Shown here: positions 28,215 through 37,369 of the stretch, in pieces | Layout: each line of letters begins with the position of its first letter | Numbering within the stretch: position 1 is the stretch's first letter | Assembly: GCA_012520755.1 (NCBI GenBank) | Contig: JAAYNS010000096.1 | Coordinates: 1 to 39,328 of the forward strand | Length of the DNA: 39,328 nucleotides | Source: Tissierellia bacterium | GTDB lineage: Bacteria; Bacillota; Clostridia; Tissierellales; Tissierellaceae | Direction of reading: 5' to 3' | Notes under the pieces: generated by a model | Database searches by the model: none | The model's input: only the letters and a program-made list of their open reading frames with translations | Told to the model about the DNA's origin: nothing | Made by a program: the position numbers and the translations under genes

Positions 28215-30014
28215 ATGTCAAAGTATGAAGTGCTTGAGAGAAATGAAATTCCTAATGAATTAAAATGGGATTTGGAATCTATGTATAAGAATATTGAAGA
28301 ATGGAATAGAGATTATGAAAAATGCCTTGAGTTAGCAAAAAGAATTGTATCCCATAAAGGTAAATTAACAAAGACCAGTGACAACTTGTACAATGCATTA
28401 AAAGATAAAGATGAACTCTATAGGCTAGTAGAGCATCTATATTCATATTCTCATCTTAGATTAGATGAAGATACTAGGATTGGTAGTTCTCAAGAATTAT
28501 CTAATAAAGGTATGAGCTTAATTATAGATGTAAATGATAAGACTTCATTTTTCATACCAGAAATATTGACTATTGAAGAGGCTACCATTAAAGAATTTTT
28601 AGCAGAGAATGAAAACTTAAAGCTCTATGAACATTATTTGCAAAACATATTAAGAGAAAGAGATCATGTTTTATCATCTAGAGAAGAATCAATATTAGCT
28701 CAATTTGGTGAAGTGGCTAATGCACCCCAAAAAATATATTCTATGTTAAATGATGCAGATCTTAAATTTCCAACAATTAAAGATGAAAATAGCAATGATA
28801 TAGAGATAACGTCTGGAAGTTTTATTCCATTAATGGAGTCCAAGAATCGGGAAGTTAGAGAGAGTGCATTTAAAGGATTGTATTCCACATATAATAGCTT
28901 TAAAAATACATTTGCAGCTGCTTTGGATGGCGATTTAAAAAGCAATGTTTTTAATGCGAAAATAAGAAATTATAAAAACACTAGAGAAGCTTCCTTAAGC
29001 TCCAATAATATTCCTTTGAGTGTATATGATAATCTAATTAAGACTATCCATGATAATTTAGGCACTATGTATAAATACATGGATGTTAGAAAAAGAGTAT
29101 TAAAGCTTGATGAGCTTCATATGTATGATTTATATGTACCTATAGTTGACGATGTGAATTTTTCAATTCCCTATGGCGATGCTGTTGAAACTGTTAAGAA
29201 AGCATTAATGCACTTAGAGGACGAATACCTAACAGTTATGAATGAAGGATTTAATTCTGGTTGGATTGATGTAATAGAGAATAGAGGAAAAAGATCAGGT
29301 GCATATTCAAGTGGTTCATATGATTCTAAACCATATATTTTATTAAATTACCACAATACTTTAGATAATGTTTTTACAATTGCTCATGAAATGGGCCATT
29401 CTATGCATAGCTATTTCACAAGGAAAAACCAAGAATATATATATGGTGATTATAGTATATTTGTTGCTGAAGTAGCTTCTACTACTAACGAACTATTACT
29501 TCTCAATTATATGATTAACAATGCAAATAACAAAAAAGAAAAATTATATTTGCTCAACCATTATATAGAATCTTTTAGAACAACGGTTTTTAGACAAACC
29601 ATGTTTGCAGAGTTTGAACAAATTATTCACGAACATTTGGAAAATGGAGGCTCATTAACTGCTGACTACTTATGTGAAGAATATCTTAAATTAAATAAGC
29701 TATATTATGGGCCAAATGTAGTAATTGATAATGAAATTTCTATTGAATGGGCTAGGATACCTCATTTTTACTACAATTATTATGTTTATCAATATGCAAC
29801 AGGATTTTCTGCAGCAGTTGCATTATCAGAAAAGATTCTTAAAGAAGGAGAGGCAGCAGTAGATTCATATTTAACTTTTTTAAAAAGTGGCAGTTCAGAT
29901 TATCCAATAAATGTCTTAAGGAAGGCTGGTGTTGATATGACAACAGAAGAACCAGTTAACAATGCAATGAATACATTTAGCAGATTGGTTGAAGAATTTA
30001 ATGAATTAATATAG
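28215..30014 (+). CDS. pepF: oligoendopeptidase F (M3 family)
   Basis: Zinc motif HEMGHSMHSYF; RSGAYSSGSYDSKPYILLNYH; VFRQTMFAEFE. Confidence 0.94.
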   Translation: MSKYEVLERNEIPNELKWDLESMYKNIEEWNRDYEKCLELAKRIVSHKGKLTKTSDNLYNALKDKDELYRLVEHLYSYSHLRLDEDTRIGSSQELSNKGMSLIIDVNDKTSFFIPEILTIEEATIKEFLAENENLKLYEHYLQNILRERDHVLSSREESILAQFGEVANAPQKIYSMLNDADLKFPTIKDENSNDIEITSGSFIPLMESKNREVRESAFKGLYSTYNSFKNTFAAALDGDLKSNVFNAKIRNYKNTREASLSSNNIPLSVYDNLIKTIHDNLGTMYKYMDVRKRVLKLDELHMYDLYVPIVDDVNFSIPYGDAVETVKKALMHLEDEYLTVMNEGFNSGWIDVIENRGKRSGAYSSGSYDSKPYILLNYHNTLDNVFTIAHEMGHSMHSYFTRKNQEYIYGDYSIFVAEVASTTNELLLLNYMINNANNKKEKLYLLNHYIESFRTTVFRQTMFAEFEQIIHEHLENGGSLTADYLCEEYLKLNKLYYGPNVVIDNEISIEWARIPHFYYNYYVYQYATGFSAAVALSEKILKEGEAAVDSYLTFLKSGSSDYPINVLRKAGVDMTTEEPVNNAMNTFSRLVEEFNELI

Positions 30015-30019
30015 ATTTA

Positions 30020-30050
30020 AAAAGGAAGTGGTCATTACCACTTCCTTTTA
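30020..30050. terminator. bidirectional terminator between convergent pepF and nadK
   Basis: AAAAGGAAGTGGTCATTACCACTTCCTTTT. Confidence 0.85.
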
Positions 30051-30857
30051 CAAAAATTTATTCTTTAGATTTTCCCAGTAATAATCCTTACTGAATTTCA
30101 ATTGATAGATTTTTTTATTAGACATATTAAATGAAATATCAATTATATCGTCATACCAATACTCCATACCATCATTAACAATAAGGATTGAATTTTTATA
30201 ACGGTATTCTGGTTTAATAGATATATTAAGATCACCAGGTACTATGATGCTAGTAGGTAAAGACCTAAATGCTTTTGAACTTATTGGGGCCACTGGCGTT
30301 ACTTGTAAACAATTTATAGAGGGGTAGACAATGCTACCGCCACTTGAAAAATTATAAGCAGTACTACCTGCTGGAGTAGATACAATAATTCCATCGCCAC
30401 TGAATTTTTGGAGATGATTATCATCAATATACATAGTTAGGTGTACAACCTTGGATTTGCTTCCTTTAACAACAATTTCATTTATTGATGTTAAATTAAA
30501 ATTTTTCTTTTTTGTACGAACAAGAGTATTTAGTAATAGGATTTCTTCTACTGTATATTCCTTGCTTACATATTTCTTAACAAAATCTGAAATACTCGTT
30601 GGTGAGATTTCCTGAAAAAAACCCAAATGGCCAGTATTTATACCTATAAAAGGTATAGGTGGAAATTTATTTCTGTGGATAGCACGTAAAAATGAACCAT
30701 CACCACCGATGCATACATTTAGCTCTGCATTCTTATCGTAGTTTTCCGTTCCCATTAACCCATATTTGTCTAACTCTTCTATAAGCTTATACTTGGTTTT
30801 TTTAGATTCAATATTCCTATTTGAAATTATATTAATTGTTCTTTTGTTATTGTTCAA
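30048..30857 (-). CDS. nadK: NAD(+) kinase
   Basis: GGDGSFLRAIH, GINTGHLGF, GDGIIVSTPAGSTAYNFSSGGSIV; TTG start. Confidence 0.93.
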   Translation of the reverse strand: MNNNKRTINIISNRNIESKKTKYKLIEELDKYGLMGTENYDKNAELNVCIGGDGSFLRAIHRNKFPPIPFIGINTGHLGFFQEISPTSISDFVKKYVSKEYTVEEILLLNTLVRTKKKNFNLTSINEIVVKGSKSKVVHLTMYIDDNHLQKFSGDGIIVSTPAGSTAYNFSSGGSIVYPSINCLQVTPVAPISSKAFRSLPTSIIVPGDLNISIKPEYRYKNSILIVNDGMEYWYDDIIDISFNMSNKKIYQLKFSKDYYWENLKNKFL

Positions 30858-30949
30858 TATTTTACCCCCGATAAGACAATTCTCGCTGTATATTTTTTAA
30901 TAATTTTGTATTATATTATATATTATAACAAATTAGTTAGGAGGTAAAT

Positions 30950-31849
30950 ATGAATTTTCTCAAAGATAGTAAAAATCTAATAAACTTTACCTGTAATAAT
31001 GATGATCTAGATCTACAAGAATTTCTTAAATACATTGACCTATCTGCAAGGATGTTTAGAAAATTATATAAGGAAAAGAAAATACTAGTGAATGGAAAAT
31101 TCCAAAGGAAGGGTATTAGCCTAAATAAAGGTGATATAGTTAGTTTAGTAATGGAGGATGAAACTGAAGACATTAAAGCTGAAAAGATGGATTTGGATAT
31201 TATATATGAAGATGATGATTTGCTAATTATTAATAAAGAGCCTAATATAGTCGTACACCCAACTAAATCTCATCAGACTAATACTCTGTCTAATGGCATA
31301 GCATATTATTTCAAAGAAAACAAAATAAATAGGAAAATTAGATTTGTAAATAGATTAGATATGGACACAAGTGGAATTGTAATTATTGCTAAGAACTCTT
31401 TTGCTCATCAACAGATGGCACTACAATTTGAAAATAACACAGTGGAGAAAAAGTATTTAGCAATAGTAGAAGGAATAATAAAGGAGGACACTGGGACAAT
31501 TGACTTACCTATAGGGCGTAAAGAAGATAAAAGCATAAAAAAAATAGTTACTGATAATGGACAAAATGCCTTAACAAAGTTTAGAGTTATTTCTAGATTA
31601 AAAGATGCTACTCTTGTGGAGGTAAGAATTTATACCGGTAGATCTCATCAGATTAGAGTTCATATGGATTATATTGGACATCCAATAATTGGGGATAGTT
31701 TATATAATAAAAAAAGCAATCTAATTAGTCGTCAAGCATTACATTCATACTATTTAAAAGCCAAACATCCTAGGACTAAGAAAGCAATAATCTTTGAAGC
31801 CCCTATTCCATTTGATATGGTTGAATTAATAAACCTAATGAAAGTTTAA
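30950..31849 (+). CDS. RluA/RluD-family pseudouridine synthase
   Basis: S4-like N-terminus; RLDMDTSGIVIIAKN catalytic motif; GRSHQIRVHMDYIGHPIIGD. Confidence 0.94.
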   Translation: MNFLKDSKNLINFTCNNDDLDLQEFLKYIDLSARMFRKLYKEKKILVNGKFQRKGISLNKGDIVSLVMEDETEDIKAEKMDLDIIYEDDDLLIINKEPNIVVHPTKSHQTNTLSNGIAYYFKENKINRKIRFVNRLDMDTSGIVIIAKNSFAHQQMALQFENNTVEKKYLAIVEGIIKEDTGTIDLPIGRKEDKSIKKIVTDNGQNALTKFRVISRLKDATLVEVRIYTGRSHQIRVHMDYIGHPIIGDSLYNKKSNLISRQALHSYYLKAKHPRTKKAIIFEAPIPFDMVELINLMKV

Positions 31850-31864
31850 TCTTTATTAGGTTTA
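31830..31864. terminator. perfect 10-bp inverted repeat spanning convergent gene ends (terminator-like, no strong T-tract)
   Basis: TAAACCTAAT (31830-31839) / ATTAGGTTTA (31855-31864). Confidence 0.45.
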
Positions 31865-32451
31865 TCATCATTATTATCGTCTTCATTCAATACTTTTAAC
31901 ATATCAAATACTTTTAACATATCATTTATTTTTTCTTTATCTTTAACAATACTGCTATCCATAAAAGTTTCCATAAGGATAGAAATCTTTTCTGAATCAG
32001 ACATAGATTTTTTACTAAGATTCGTGTAAGCATTTAGAAGTTTTTTATACTTATCCATATTAAATATTAAATCCAAGATCATTCCAAATTGATCTATGTC
32101 TGAGTTATTCATCTCATCTTGAATGGTATAAATAATTTTTTGAATTCTTACCTTAGGCTCTAAATCTAGAGGAGCAATAGCTGTTTCTTCATGTGAGTTA
32201 ATAAACTCAACTAATTCAATTATTCTAATAATCTTTTCTGTAATAGTGATAGATTTATTAACGGTTGATGAGTATTCTAAAGGCAACAGTGGTACTAGTT
32301 TTTTTCCGATTCTTATCTTTTCTTTTGTGTAATTTTTTTCTATTTCAATGCTTGAAAGATAATTTTTTATAGTATGTAAATTGTTTTGTGATGAAAAAAT
32401 AGTATTATTGTTTAATAAATAAAATAAAAGAAGCAAAATATGCATATCCAT
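31846..32451 (-). CDS. conserved hypothetical protein
   Basis: 201-aa ORF with strong RBS (GGGAGAGGGAGTG) upstream; acidic C-terminal tail; stop overlaps the RluA-type stop (TTAA). Confidence 0.65.
   Translation of the reverse strand: MDMHILLLLFYLLNNNTIFSSQNNLHTIKNYLSSIEIEKNYTKEKIRIGKKLVPLLPLEYSSTVNKSITITEKIIRIIELVEFINSHEETAIAPLDLEPKVRIQKIIYTIQDEMNNSDIDQFGMILDLIFNMDKYKKLLNAYTNLSKKSMSDSEKISILMETFMDSSIVKDKEKINDMLKVFDMLKVLNEDDNNDDKPNKD
31889..31924. repeat. 18-bp perfect tandem duplication (AATACTTTTAACATATCA x2)
   Basis: 31889-31906 equals 31907-31924; in-frame, duplicates six codons (DMLKVF-DMLKVL). Confidence 0.95.
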
Positions 32452-32602
32452 AAAAACACTCCCTCTCCCTTATGCTAATCATTATATGCAAGAGTATTTA
32501 TAGGTTTCCTTTTATTTGTAATAAATTAAAACAAGTCTACATAAATTGTTAGTAAGTTGTAATTAGTTAATAATTAAATAATATATTTTGGGAGGTAGTA
32601 TT

Positions 32603-32896
32603 TTGGATAAAGATAGAGAAGAGCTTATTAATAGTATAAGGGATAGATTACCAGATGATGAACAACTAGATATTGTTGAAAAGATGGCTGAAAAAATGAA
32701 AGGGAAAACAGATGAAGAGATATTTGCAGAGATTAAAAAGTTAAATAAAGAAATGGAAAGTCAATTACCATTAGAAAAATACAATGAGGTATTAGGGAAG
32801 TTAGAAAAAGTAAGACCTATGCTTTCAAAGTCTCAAAGTCAAAAATTAGATATGCTATTGGAATCTTTAAAAGAGGATAATAAAAAACAGGAGTAA
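32603..32896 (+). CDS. hypothetical helical, charged protein
   Basis: TTG start 32603 after GGGAGG (32588 TTG lies inside the RBS); amphipathic helical composition. Confidence 0.65.
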   Translation: MDKDREELINSIRDRLPDDEQLDIVEKMAEKMKGKTDEEIFAEIKKLNKEMESQLPLEKYNEVLGKLEKVRPMLSKSQSQKLDMLLESLKEDNKKQE

Positions 32897-32925
32897 AACA
32901 GGAGTAACAACTCCTGTTTTTTTGG
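32896..32925 (+). terminator. intrinsic terminator
   Basis: AACAGGAGTAACAACTCCTGTTTTTTT. Confidence 0.85.
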
Positions 32926-33023
32926 ATTACTTATGAATTTATTCCATATGAAGGAATTAGACTTGGGTCCTAGTAGCTGTTATAATTAAGTGAAGATATA
33001 CTTAGATTGGGGGAGGAATTACT

Positions 33024-34769
33024 ATAAAAAAGAAGAATATTATAATTATACTTCTCATAGTGTCGATAACTCTTGTTTCTAGCATCTTTGTTTATAATAA
33101 AAATTACAATAAGGATAATATAATACCATATACATTGTTTTTAAAACACTTAAATAATGGACTCGTTAAGGAAGTATATTTAAATGATACTCCAAAGATT
33201 AAAATAGTCTTAGATAATAACAATGAATTATTAACAGACAATCCTAGAACTGAAGGATTTAAAGAAGCACTATTAATGCACGGCGTGGATGTAATAGAGA
33301 AAAATCAAATAGAAAATCAAATACTACCATTGTTAATATTAATATCACTTGCATTTACACTTGTTTACTTTAGAAAGAACATATCAAAACAAGCTGAGAA
33401 GGAAATGGCTAGTATGTCTGTTATAGAAAACAGTGATTATAGCACTCAAATAGGTTTTAAGGATGTGGCTGGAAACAAGGAGGCAAAAGCTTCACTTGGG
33501 GAGATAATTGACTACATTAAAAACCCAGAAATTTACAAAGAGTTTGGTGTAAGACTTCCTAGAGGAGTGCTACTTTATGGATCTCCAGGCACTGGAAAAA
33601 CACTACTAGCAAAGGCTGTTGCAGGGGAAGCAAATGTACCCTTTTATCCAGTGAGTGGGTCGGATTTTGTACAAGTTTATGCTGGACTTGGAGCTAGCAG
33701 AATAAGAGACTTGTTTAAAAAAGCCAAGGAAGCGGGAAAATCAGTTATATTTATTGATGAAATAGACTGCATTGGTAAAAAGAGAAGAAATAATGGAATA
33801 TCAGGCAGTGAAGAAGGAGATAGGACACTAAATGCTTTACTTGCCGAGATGTCCGGTTTTAAGGAAAATGAAGGAATTGTAGTAGTAGCTGCCACTAACA
33901 GAATTGATGTACTAGATGAAGCTCTGCTAAGACCAGGTCGATTCGATAGACAGGTAGAAGTTGAACTACCAGATATAAATGCTAGGTATGAAATACTAAA
34001 ACTTCATAGTAAGAATAAGCCATTAAGCAATGAAGTTGATTTAAAAAAGCTAGCAGCAGAAACTATATATTTTAGTGGGGCAAAGCTAGAGAACTTGTTG
34101 AATGAAGCTGCCATGTTTGCAATTAGAGTAAAAGCAAAGAGAATAACTAATGAACATATTAATAAAGCTTATTATAAGGTATTAGTAGGCGATGAAAAGC
34201 TGGATAGAAGCTATATTACTAATAAAGACAAGGAAATAACGGCATATCATGAAGCGGGACATGCTTTAATAGCTAAATTAATAGATAAAACAAACAGGGT
34301 TACTAAGGTAAGTATCATACCTAGTACTAGTGGTGTAGGTGGTTTTAGTTTAAATATACCTGAAGAAAAAATGTATAAGACTAAAAAAGATTTATATTCT
34401 AATATTATGATAGCATTAGGTGGTAGAGCAGCCGAAGAGATAGTATTTGGAAAAGATAATATAACCACAGGAGCATCCTCTGATTTAGAAAAGGCAACTG
34501 ATATAGCTTTATCATTAGTTGGGAATTTGGGGATGGATGATGATTTTGGTTTGATTAATCTAAATGTACTAATGTCTAAAGATATAAGAGAAAATAAAAA
34601 AATTGTAATGAGAACCAAGGAGATTTTAGAAGAATTATACGAAGAAACCATAGAGATTTTAATAAAATCAAGAGCTTTATTAGACAAGATGTCTAATGAA
34701 CTAATAATAAGAGAAACCTTATACGAGAATGATATAAATAGAATATGTAGTAGCTTTGAGGCTGCTTAA
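33024..34769 (+). CDS. FtsH-like ATP-dependent zinc metalloprotease (AAA + M41); probable AUA start
   Basis: Walker A GSPGTGKT, Walker B FIDEID, SRH NRIDVLDEALLRPGRFDR, zinc motif HEAGH. The track start 33060 lacks an RBS; GGGGGAGGA at 33009-33017 precedes in-frame ATA at 33024, giving (M)KKKNIIIILLIVSITLVSS. Confidence 0.88.
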   Translation: MKKKNIIIILLIVSITLVSSIFVYNKNYNKDNIIPYTLFLKHLNNGLVKEVYLNDTPKIKIVLDNNNELLTDNPRTEGFKEALLMHGVDVIEKNQIENQILPLLILISLAFTLVYFRKNISKQAEKEMASMSVIENSDYSTQIGFKDVAGNKEAKASLGEIIDYIKNPEIYKEFGVRLPRGVLLYGSPGTGKTLLAKAVAGEANVPFYPVSGSDFVQVYAGLGASRIRDLFKKAKEAGKSVIFIDEIDCIGKKRRNNGISGSEEGDRTLNALLAEMSGFKENEGIVVVAATNRIDVLDEALLRPGRFDRQVEVELPDINARYEILKLHSKNKPLSNEVDLKKLAAETIYFSGAKLENLLNEAAMFAIRVKAKRITNEHINKAYYKVLVGDEKLDRSYITNKDKEITAYHEAGHALIAKLIDKTNRVTKVSIIPSTSGVGGFSLNIPEEKMYKTKKDLYSNIMIALGGRAAEEIVFGKDNITTGASSDLEKATDIALSLVGNLGMDDDFGLINLNVLMSKDIRENKKIVMRTKEILEELYEETIEILIKSRALLDKMSNELIIRETLYENDINRICSSFEAA

Positions 34770-34792
34770 TAGACTTGGAAACAAATAAAATC

Positions 34793-34821
34793 TTGATGAT
34801 TTGGAGATTTTATTATATAAT
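34793..34821 (+). promoter_or_regulatory. sigma-A-type promoter of 6S RNA
   Basis: TTGATG (34793-34798) - 17 nt - TATAAT (34816-34821). Confidence 0.8.
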
Positions 34822-34828
34822 GAACTTA

Positions 34829-35007
34829 GAAGAACATTCTGCGTTGTTCGATATCCCATTTAATTCAACCGACAAAAAGAACGCGGGTATCTGGCGTTTA
34901 GCATTTGATAACAAGCCCTCTTTGAAGGGACGTTAGAAATTGTTAACAAGAATCCCACCTGAATAAGGCGGGCGTGAATTAGTTGGGAGTAACGGCATCG
35001 CGGTATT
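34829..35007 (+). ncRNA. ssrS: 6S RNA
   Basis: 5' CTGCGTTGTTCGATATCCCA pairs with 3' TGGGAGTAACGGCATCGCGG, resembling E. coli 6S termini (GAGATGTTCG ... GCGGCATCTCGG); further pairing TTAATTC/GAATTAG, central bubble, apical CCCTCTTTGAAGGG hairpin; strong promoter and terminator. Exact ends approximate. Confidence 0.88.
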
Positions 35008-35035
35008 AACCCCTTAGGAAACTAAGGGGTTTTTC
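35008..35035 (+). terminator. intrinsic terminator of 6S RNA
   Basis: AACCCCTTAGGAAACTAAGGGGTTTTTC. Confidence 0.92.
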
Positions 35036-35113
35036 TTTGTAATTTGCCATTAATATGAATAATATTTTGTAATAGAGAGAATATAAATTATAAATGATAA
35101 TGGAGGTATAATT

Positions 35114-35305
35114 ATGGAAATGACAACTAAAGAAGTCTTAAAGAAGAAAATGCTAGATGCACAAGAGATGGTAAGAGATTATGAAGTGTATTCGAAAAAG
35201 GTAGATGATCCTGAAGTAGCAAACATGTTTAAGGAATATGCTGAAGAATGTGGTATGCAGGCTGCAAACTTGGGGAAAATAATTGAAAGAAAATTTGAAA
35301 GATAA
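35114..35305 (+). CDS. small helical protein (possibly ferritin/rubrerythrin-like), unknown function
   Basis: 63 aa; RBS GGAGG; helical pattern VRDYEVYSKKVDDPEVANMFKEYAEECGMQAANL reminiscent of ferritin-like helices. Confidence 0.6.
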   Translation: MEMTTKEVLKKKMLDAQEMVRDYEVYSKKVDDPEVANMFKEYAEECGMQAANLGKIIERKFER

Positions 35306-35395
35306 TACTTTTGTTAATAAACTGATTATTAACTATAGGAAATGGGTAAAATTATATATAGTTTATATTACTACTTTAAAAAGGGGTGTGCCTTA

Positions 35396-35809
35396 ATGAA
35401 ATTGAATAAAGTAATCGAAGAAAAGAGAAAACAAAAAGAAAGAGCTAGAAGAATTGAAGCAACAAAGAAACTTGCCGTAGGAACTGCTATTGGTACAGCT
35501 ATTGGTGCTGCTGCAGGGGTATTGTTGGCACCAAAGTCAGGCAAGGAGACTAGGGATGATATTGCCAATAAATCAAAAGAAATCACTGAAACTGTAAAGA
35601 AGACCGCTGCAGAGCAAATTGAAGCTACTAAAGAATGGTCAGCTAAAGTGAAAAGCGAACTAAAAAAAGGTGTAGATGAAAAGATTGAAGACCTTGCTGA
35701 AGATGCTAGTGAAATAGTTGAGGAAATAGTAGATGATGCTAATGAAGGCCTAGCTTCAGTAGAAGAAATATTATTAGAAAATAATGATGATGAGGAAGAA
35801 ATTAAGTAA
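35396..35809 (+). CDS. YtxH domain-containing protein
   Basis: AVGTAIGTAIGAAAGVLLAPKSGKETRDDIANKSKEITE; start 35396 after AAGGGG rather than 35342. Confidence 0.88.
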   Translation: MKLNKVIEEKRKQKERARRIEATKKLAVGTAIGTAIGAAAGVLLAPKSGKETRDDIANKSKEITETVKKTAAEQIEATKEWSAKVKSELKKGVDEKIEDLAEDASEIVEEIVDDANEGLASVEEILLENNDDEEEIK

Positions 35810-35839
35810 ATACAAATCTATTACAAAGGAGGAATAGTA

Positions 35840-36313
35840 ATGGATGCAATCCTTACTGTGCAGGATTTGTTTACGTTAATTTTGTTCTTACTGGGGATTG
35901 GAGCTTTAATCTATTTGGTTTTGGTGTTAAGCAAAATCAATAAGCTAGTAGGCTATGTTAAAGATATGGCTGATGCTAACTCTAAGGAGATAGATACAAC
36001 GATTAAACAATTACCTGAAATATCTAAAAATGTGAATGCTATTACTAAAGAAACTAAGGAAGCAATTGAAACTCTTCGACCAGATATAAGTGAAGTGGTA
36101 CATAATGTTAACTCTATAACAGATAAGGTAGAAGGTATAACAAGTGTAATTAATGATACTACACACAAAGTCGGAGACACTGTAGATATTGTATCAGACA
36201 GCATATCTGAAACAGCAGAAACATTACAGTTGAATGCAAGAAACATTACAGAATATATAGCTATCATCAGAGAAATCATAGAAACGATAAGAAATTATTT
36301 ACAAAAGAAATAA
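35840..36313 (+). CDS. DUF948 domain-containing protein
   Basis: N-terminal TM helix followed by long coiled coil (LPEISKNVNAITKETKEAIETLRPDISEVVHNVNSITDKV); adjacent to the YtxH gene. Confidence 0.8.
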   Translation: MDAILTVQDLFTLILFLLGIGALIYLVLVLSKINKLVGYVKDMADANSKEIDTTIKQLPEISKNVNAITKETKEAIETLRPDISEVVHNVNSITDKVEGITSVINDTTHKVGDTVDIVSDSISETAETLQLNARNITEYIAIIREIIETIRNYLQKK

Positions 36314-36337
36314 GAACCCTTAATCTGGGTTCTTTTG
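36311..36337 (+). terminator. intrinsic terminator
   Basis: AAGAACCCTTAATCTGGGTTCTTTT. Confidence 0.75.
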
Positions 36338-36435
36338 ACTTTTAAAGGAAATATTCTTTGATTACTCTTATTATTATTGATATACTAAGTATATAATCGA
36401 ATTATCATAATAATTATTATTAGGAGACAAGCATC

Positions 36436-37344
36436 ATGGAAATAAAGAGTATAAAATTTATAATAAATCCTTCATCTGGAAGGCAAACAATGGAAAGAAG
36501 AATTGATGTCTTAATCAAAATGTTATTGGACAATGGATATATAGTTGGAAAATCTTTTACCAAAGAAAAAAATGATGCAATGATTATGGCAAAGAAAGCT
36601 TGCAATTCCAATTTTGATTTAATAATTGCATGTGGTGGTGATGGAACTGTTAATGAAGTAGCAAAAGGGATAATGGAGAGTAGAAGGAAGTTACCTCTTG
36701 CAATTTTGTCAGGTGGAACCGTTAATGATTTTGCTAAATACTTAGCCTTACCAACCAATGCAAGGGAATTTTACAAGTTAATTAAAAGAGAAAGAATGAT
36801 AGAGGTAGATATTGGGAAAGTACATACAATTAACAAATCTGAACATGAATATTTTGTAAATGTTGCAGCGGCAGGCATGTTAACAAATGTGGCCTATCAA
36901 GTGCAAGCAGATATAAAAGCTGTTTTAGGTAGAATGGCTTATTACTTTGAGGGTATAAAGGAGTTAGGTAAACAAAAATTTGACCCCCTTCAAGTAAGAA
37001 TAAAGAGTGATGAATATGAAAATGAGGAAGACATCTTATTGTTTTTAGTTTCTAATAGTTCTTCAATTGGTGGATTTAAGAAGTTGGCACCAGAAGCAGA
37101 TATATTAGATGGATTATTAGATGTGGTCATAATTAAAAAATCTGCAATAACTGATTTAGCTAATATATTTATGAATATATTAACAGGAGATCATATTAAT
37201 CATCCAAATGTAATTTATTATAAAACAAAGTCCGTTTATATAGAATCTAGTAGTATAGTCCCTATAGACATAGATGGGGAATATGGTGGAGAGCTTCCTG
37301 CGAGATTTGAAGTGATTCCCAAAGCATTAAGAATACTAATATAA
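36436..37344 (+). CDS. diacylglycerol kinase / YegS-BmrU family lipid kinase
   Basis: NPSSGRQTMERRID, ACGGDGTVNEVAKG, LAILSGGTVNDFAKYLALP, DIDGEYGGELPARFEV. Confidence 0.93.
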   Translation: MEIKSIKFIINPSSGRQTMERRIDVLIKMLLDNGYIVGKSFTKEKNDAMIMAKKACNSNFDLIIACGGDGTVNEVAKGIMESRRKLPLAILSGGTVNDFAKYLALPTNAREFYKLIKRERMIEVDIGKVHTINKSEHEYFVNVAAAGMLTNVAYQVQADIKAVLGRMAYYFEGIKELGKQKFDPLQVRIKSDEYENEEDILLFLVSNSSSIGGFKKLAPEADILDGLLDVVIIKKSAITDLANIFMNILTGDHINHPNVIYYKTKSVYIESSSIVPIDIDGEYGGELPARFEVIPKALRILI

Positions 37345-37369
37345 TTATTATATCAAAGGGGCAAGGAAT

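Noticed and set aside
32896-32923. Direct repeat AACAGGAGTA twice near the terminator of the 102-aa gene
   Set aside because: Short and explained by the terminator stem sequence; no evidence of a functional repeat family.
34247-34687. 146-aa minus-strand ORF
   Set aside because: Antisense to the FtsH-like gene; hydrophobic Leu/Ser-rich shadow translation.
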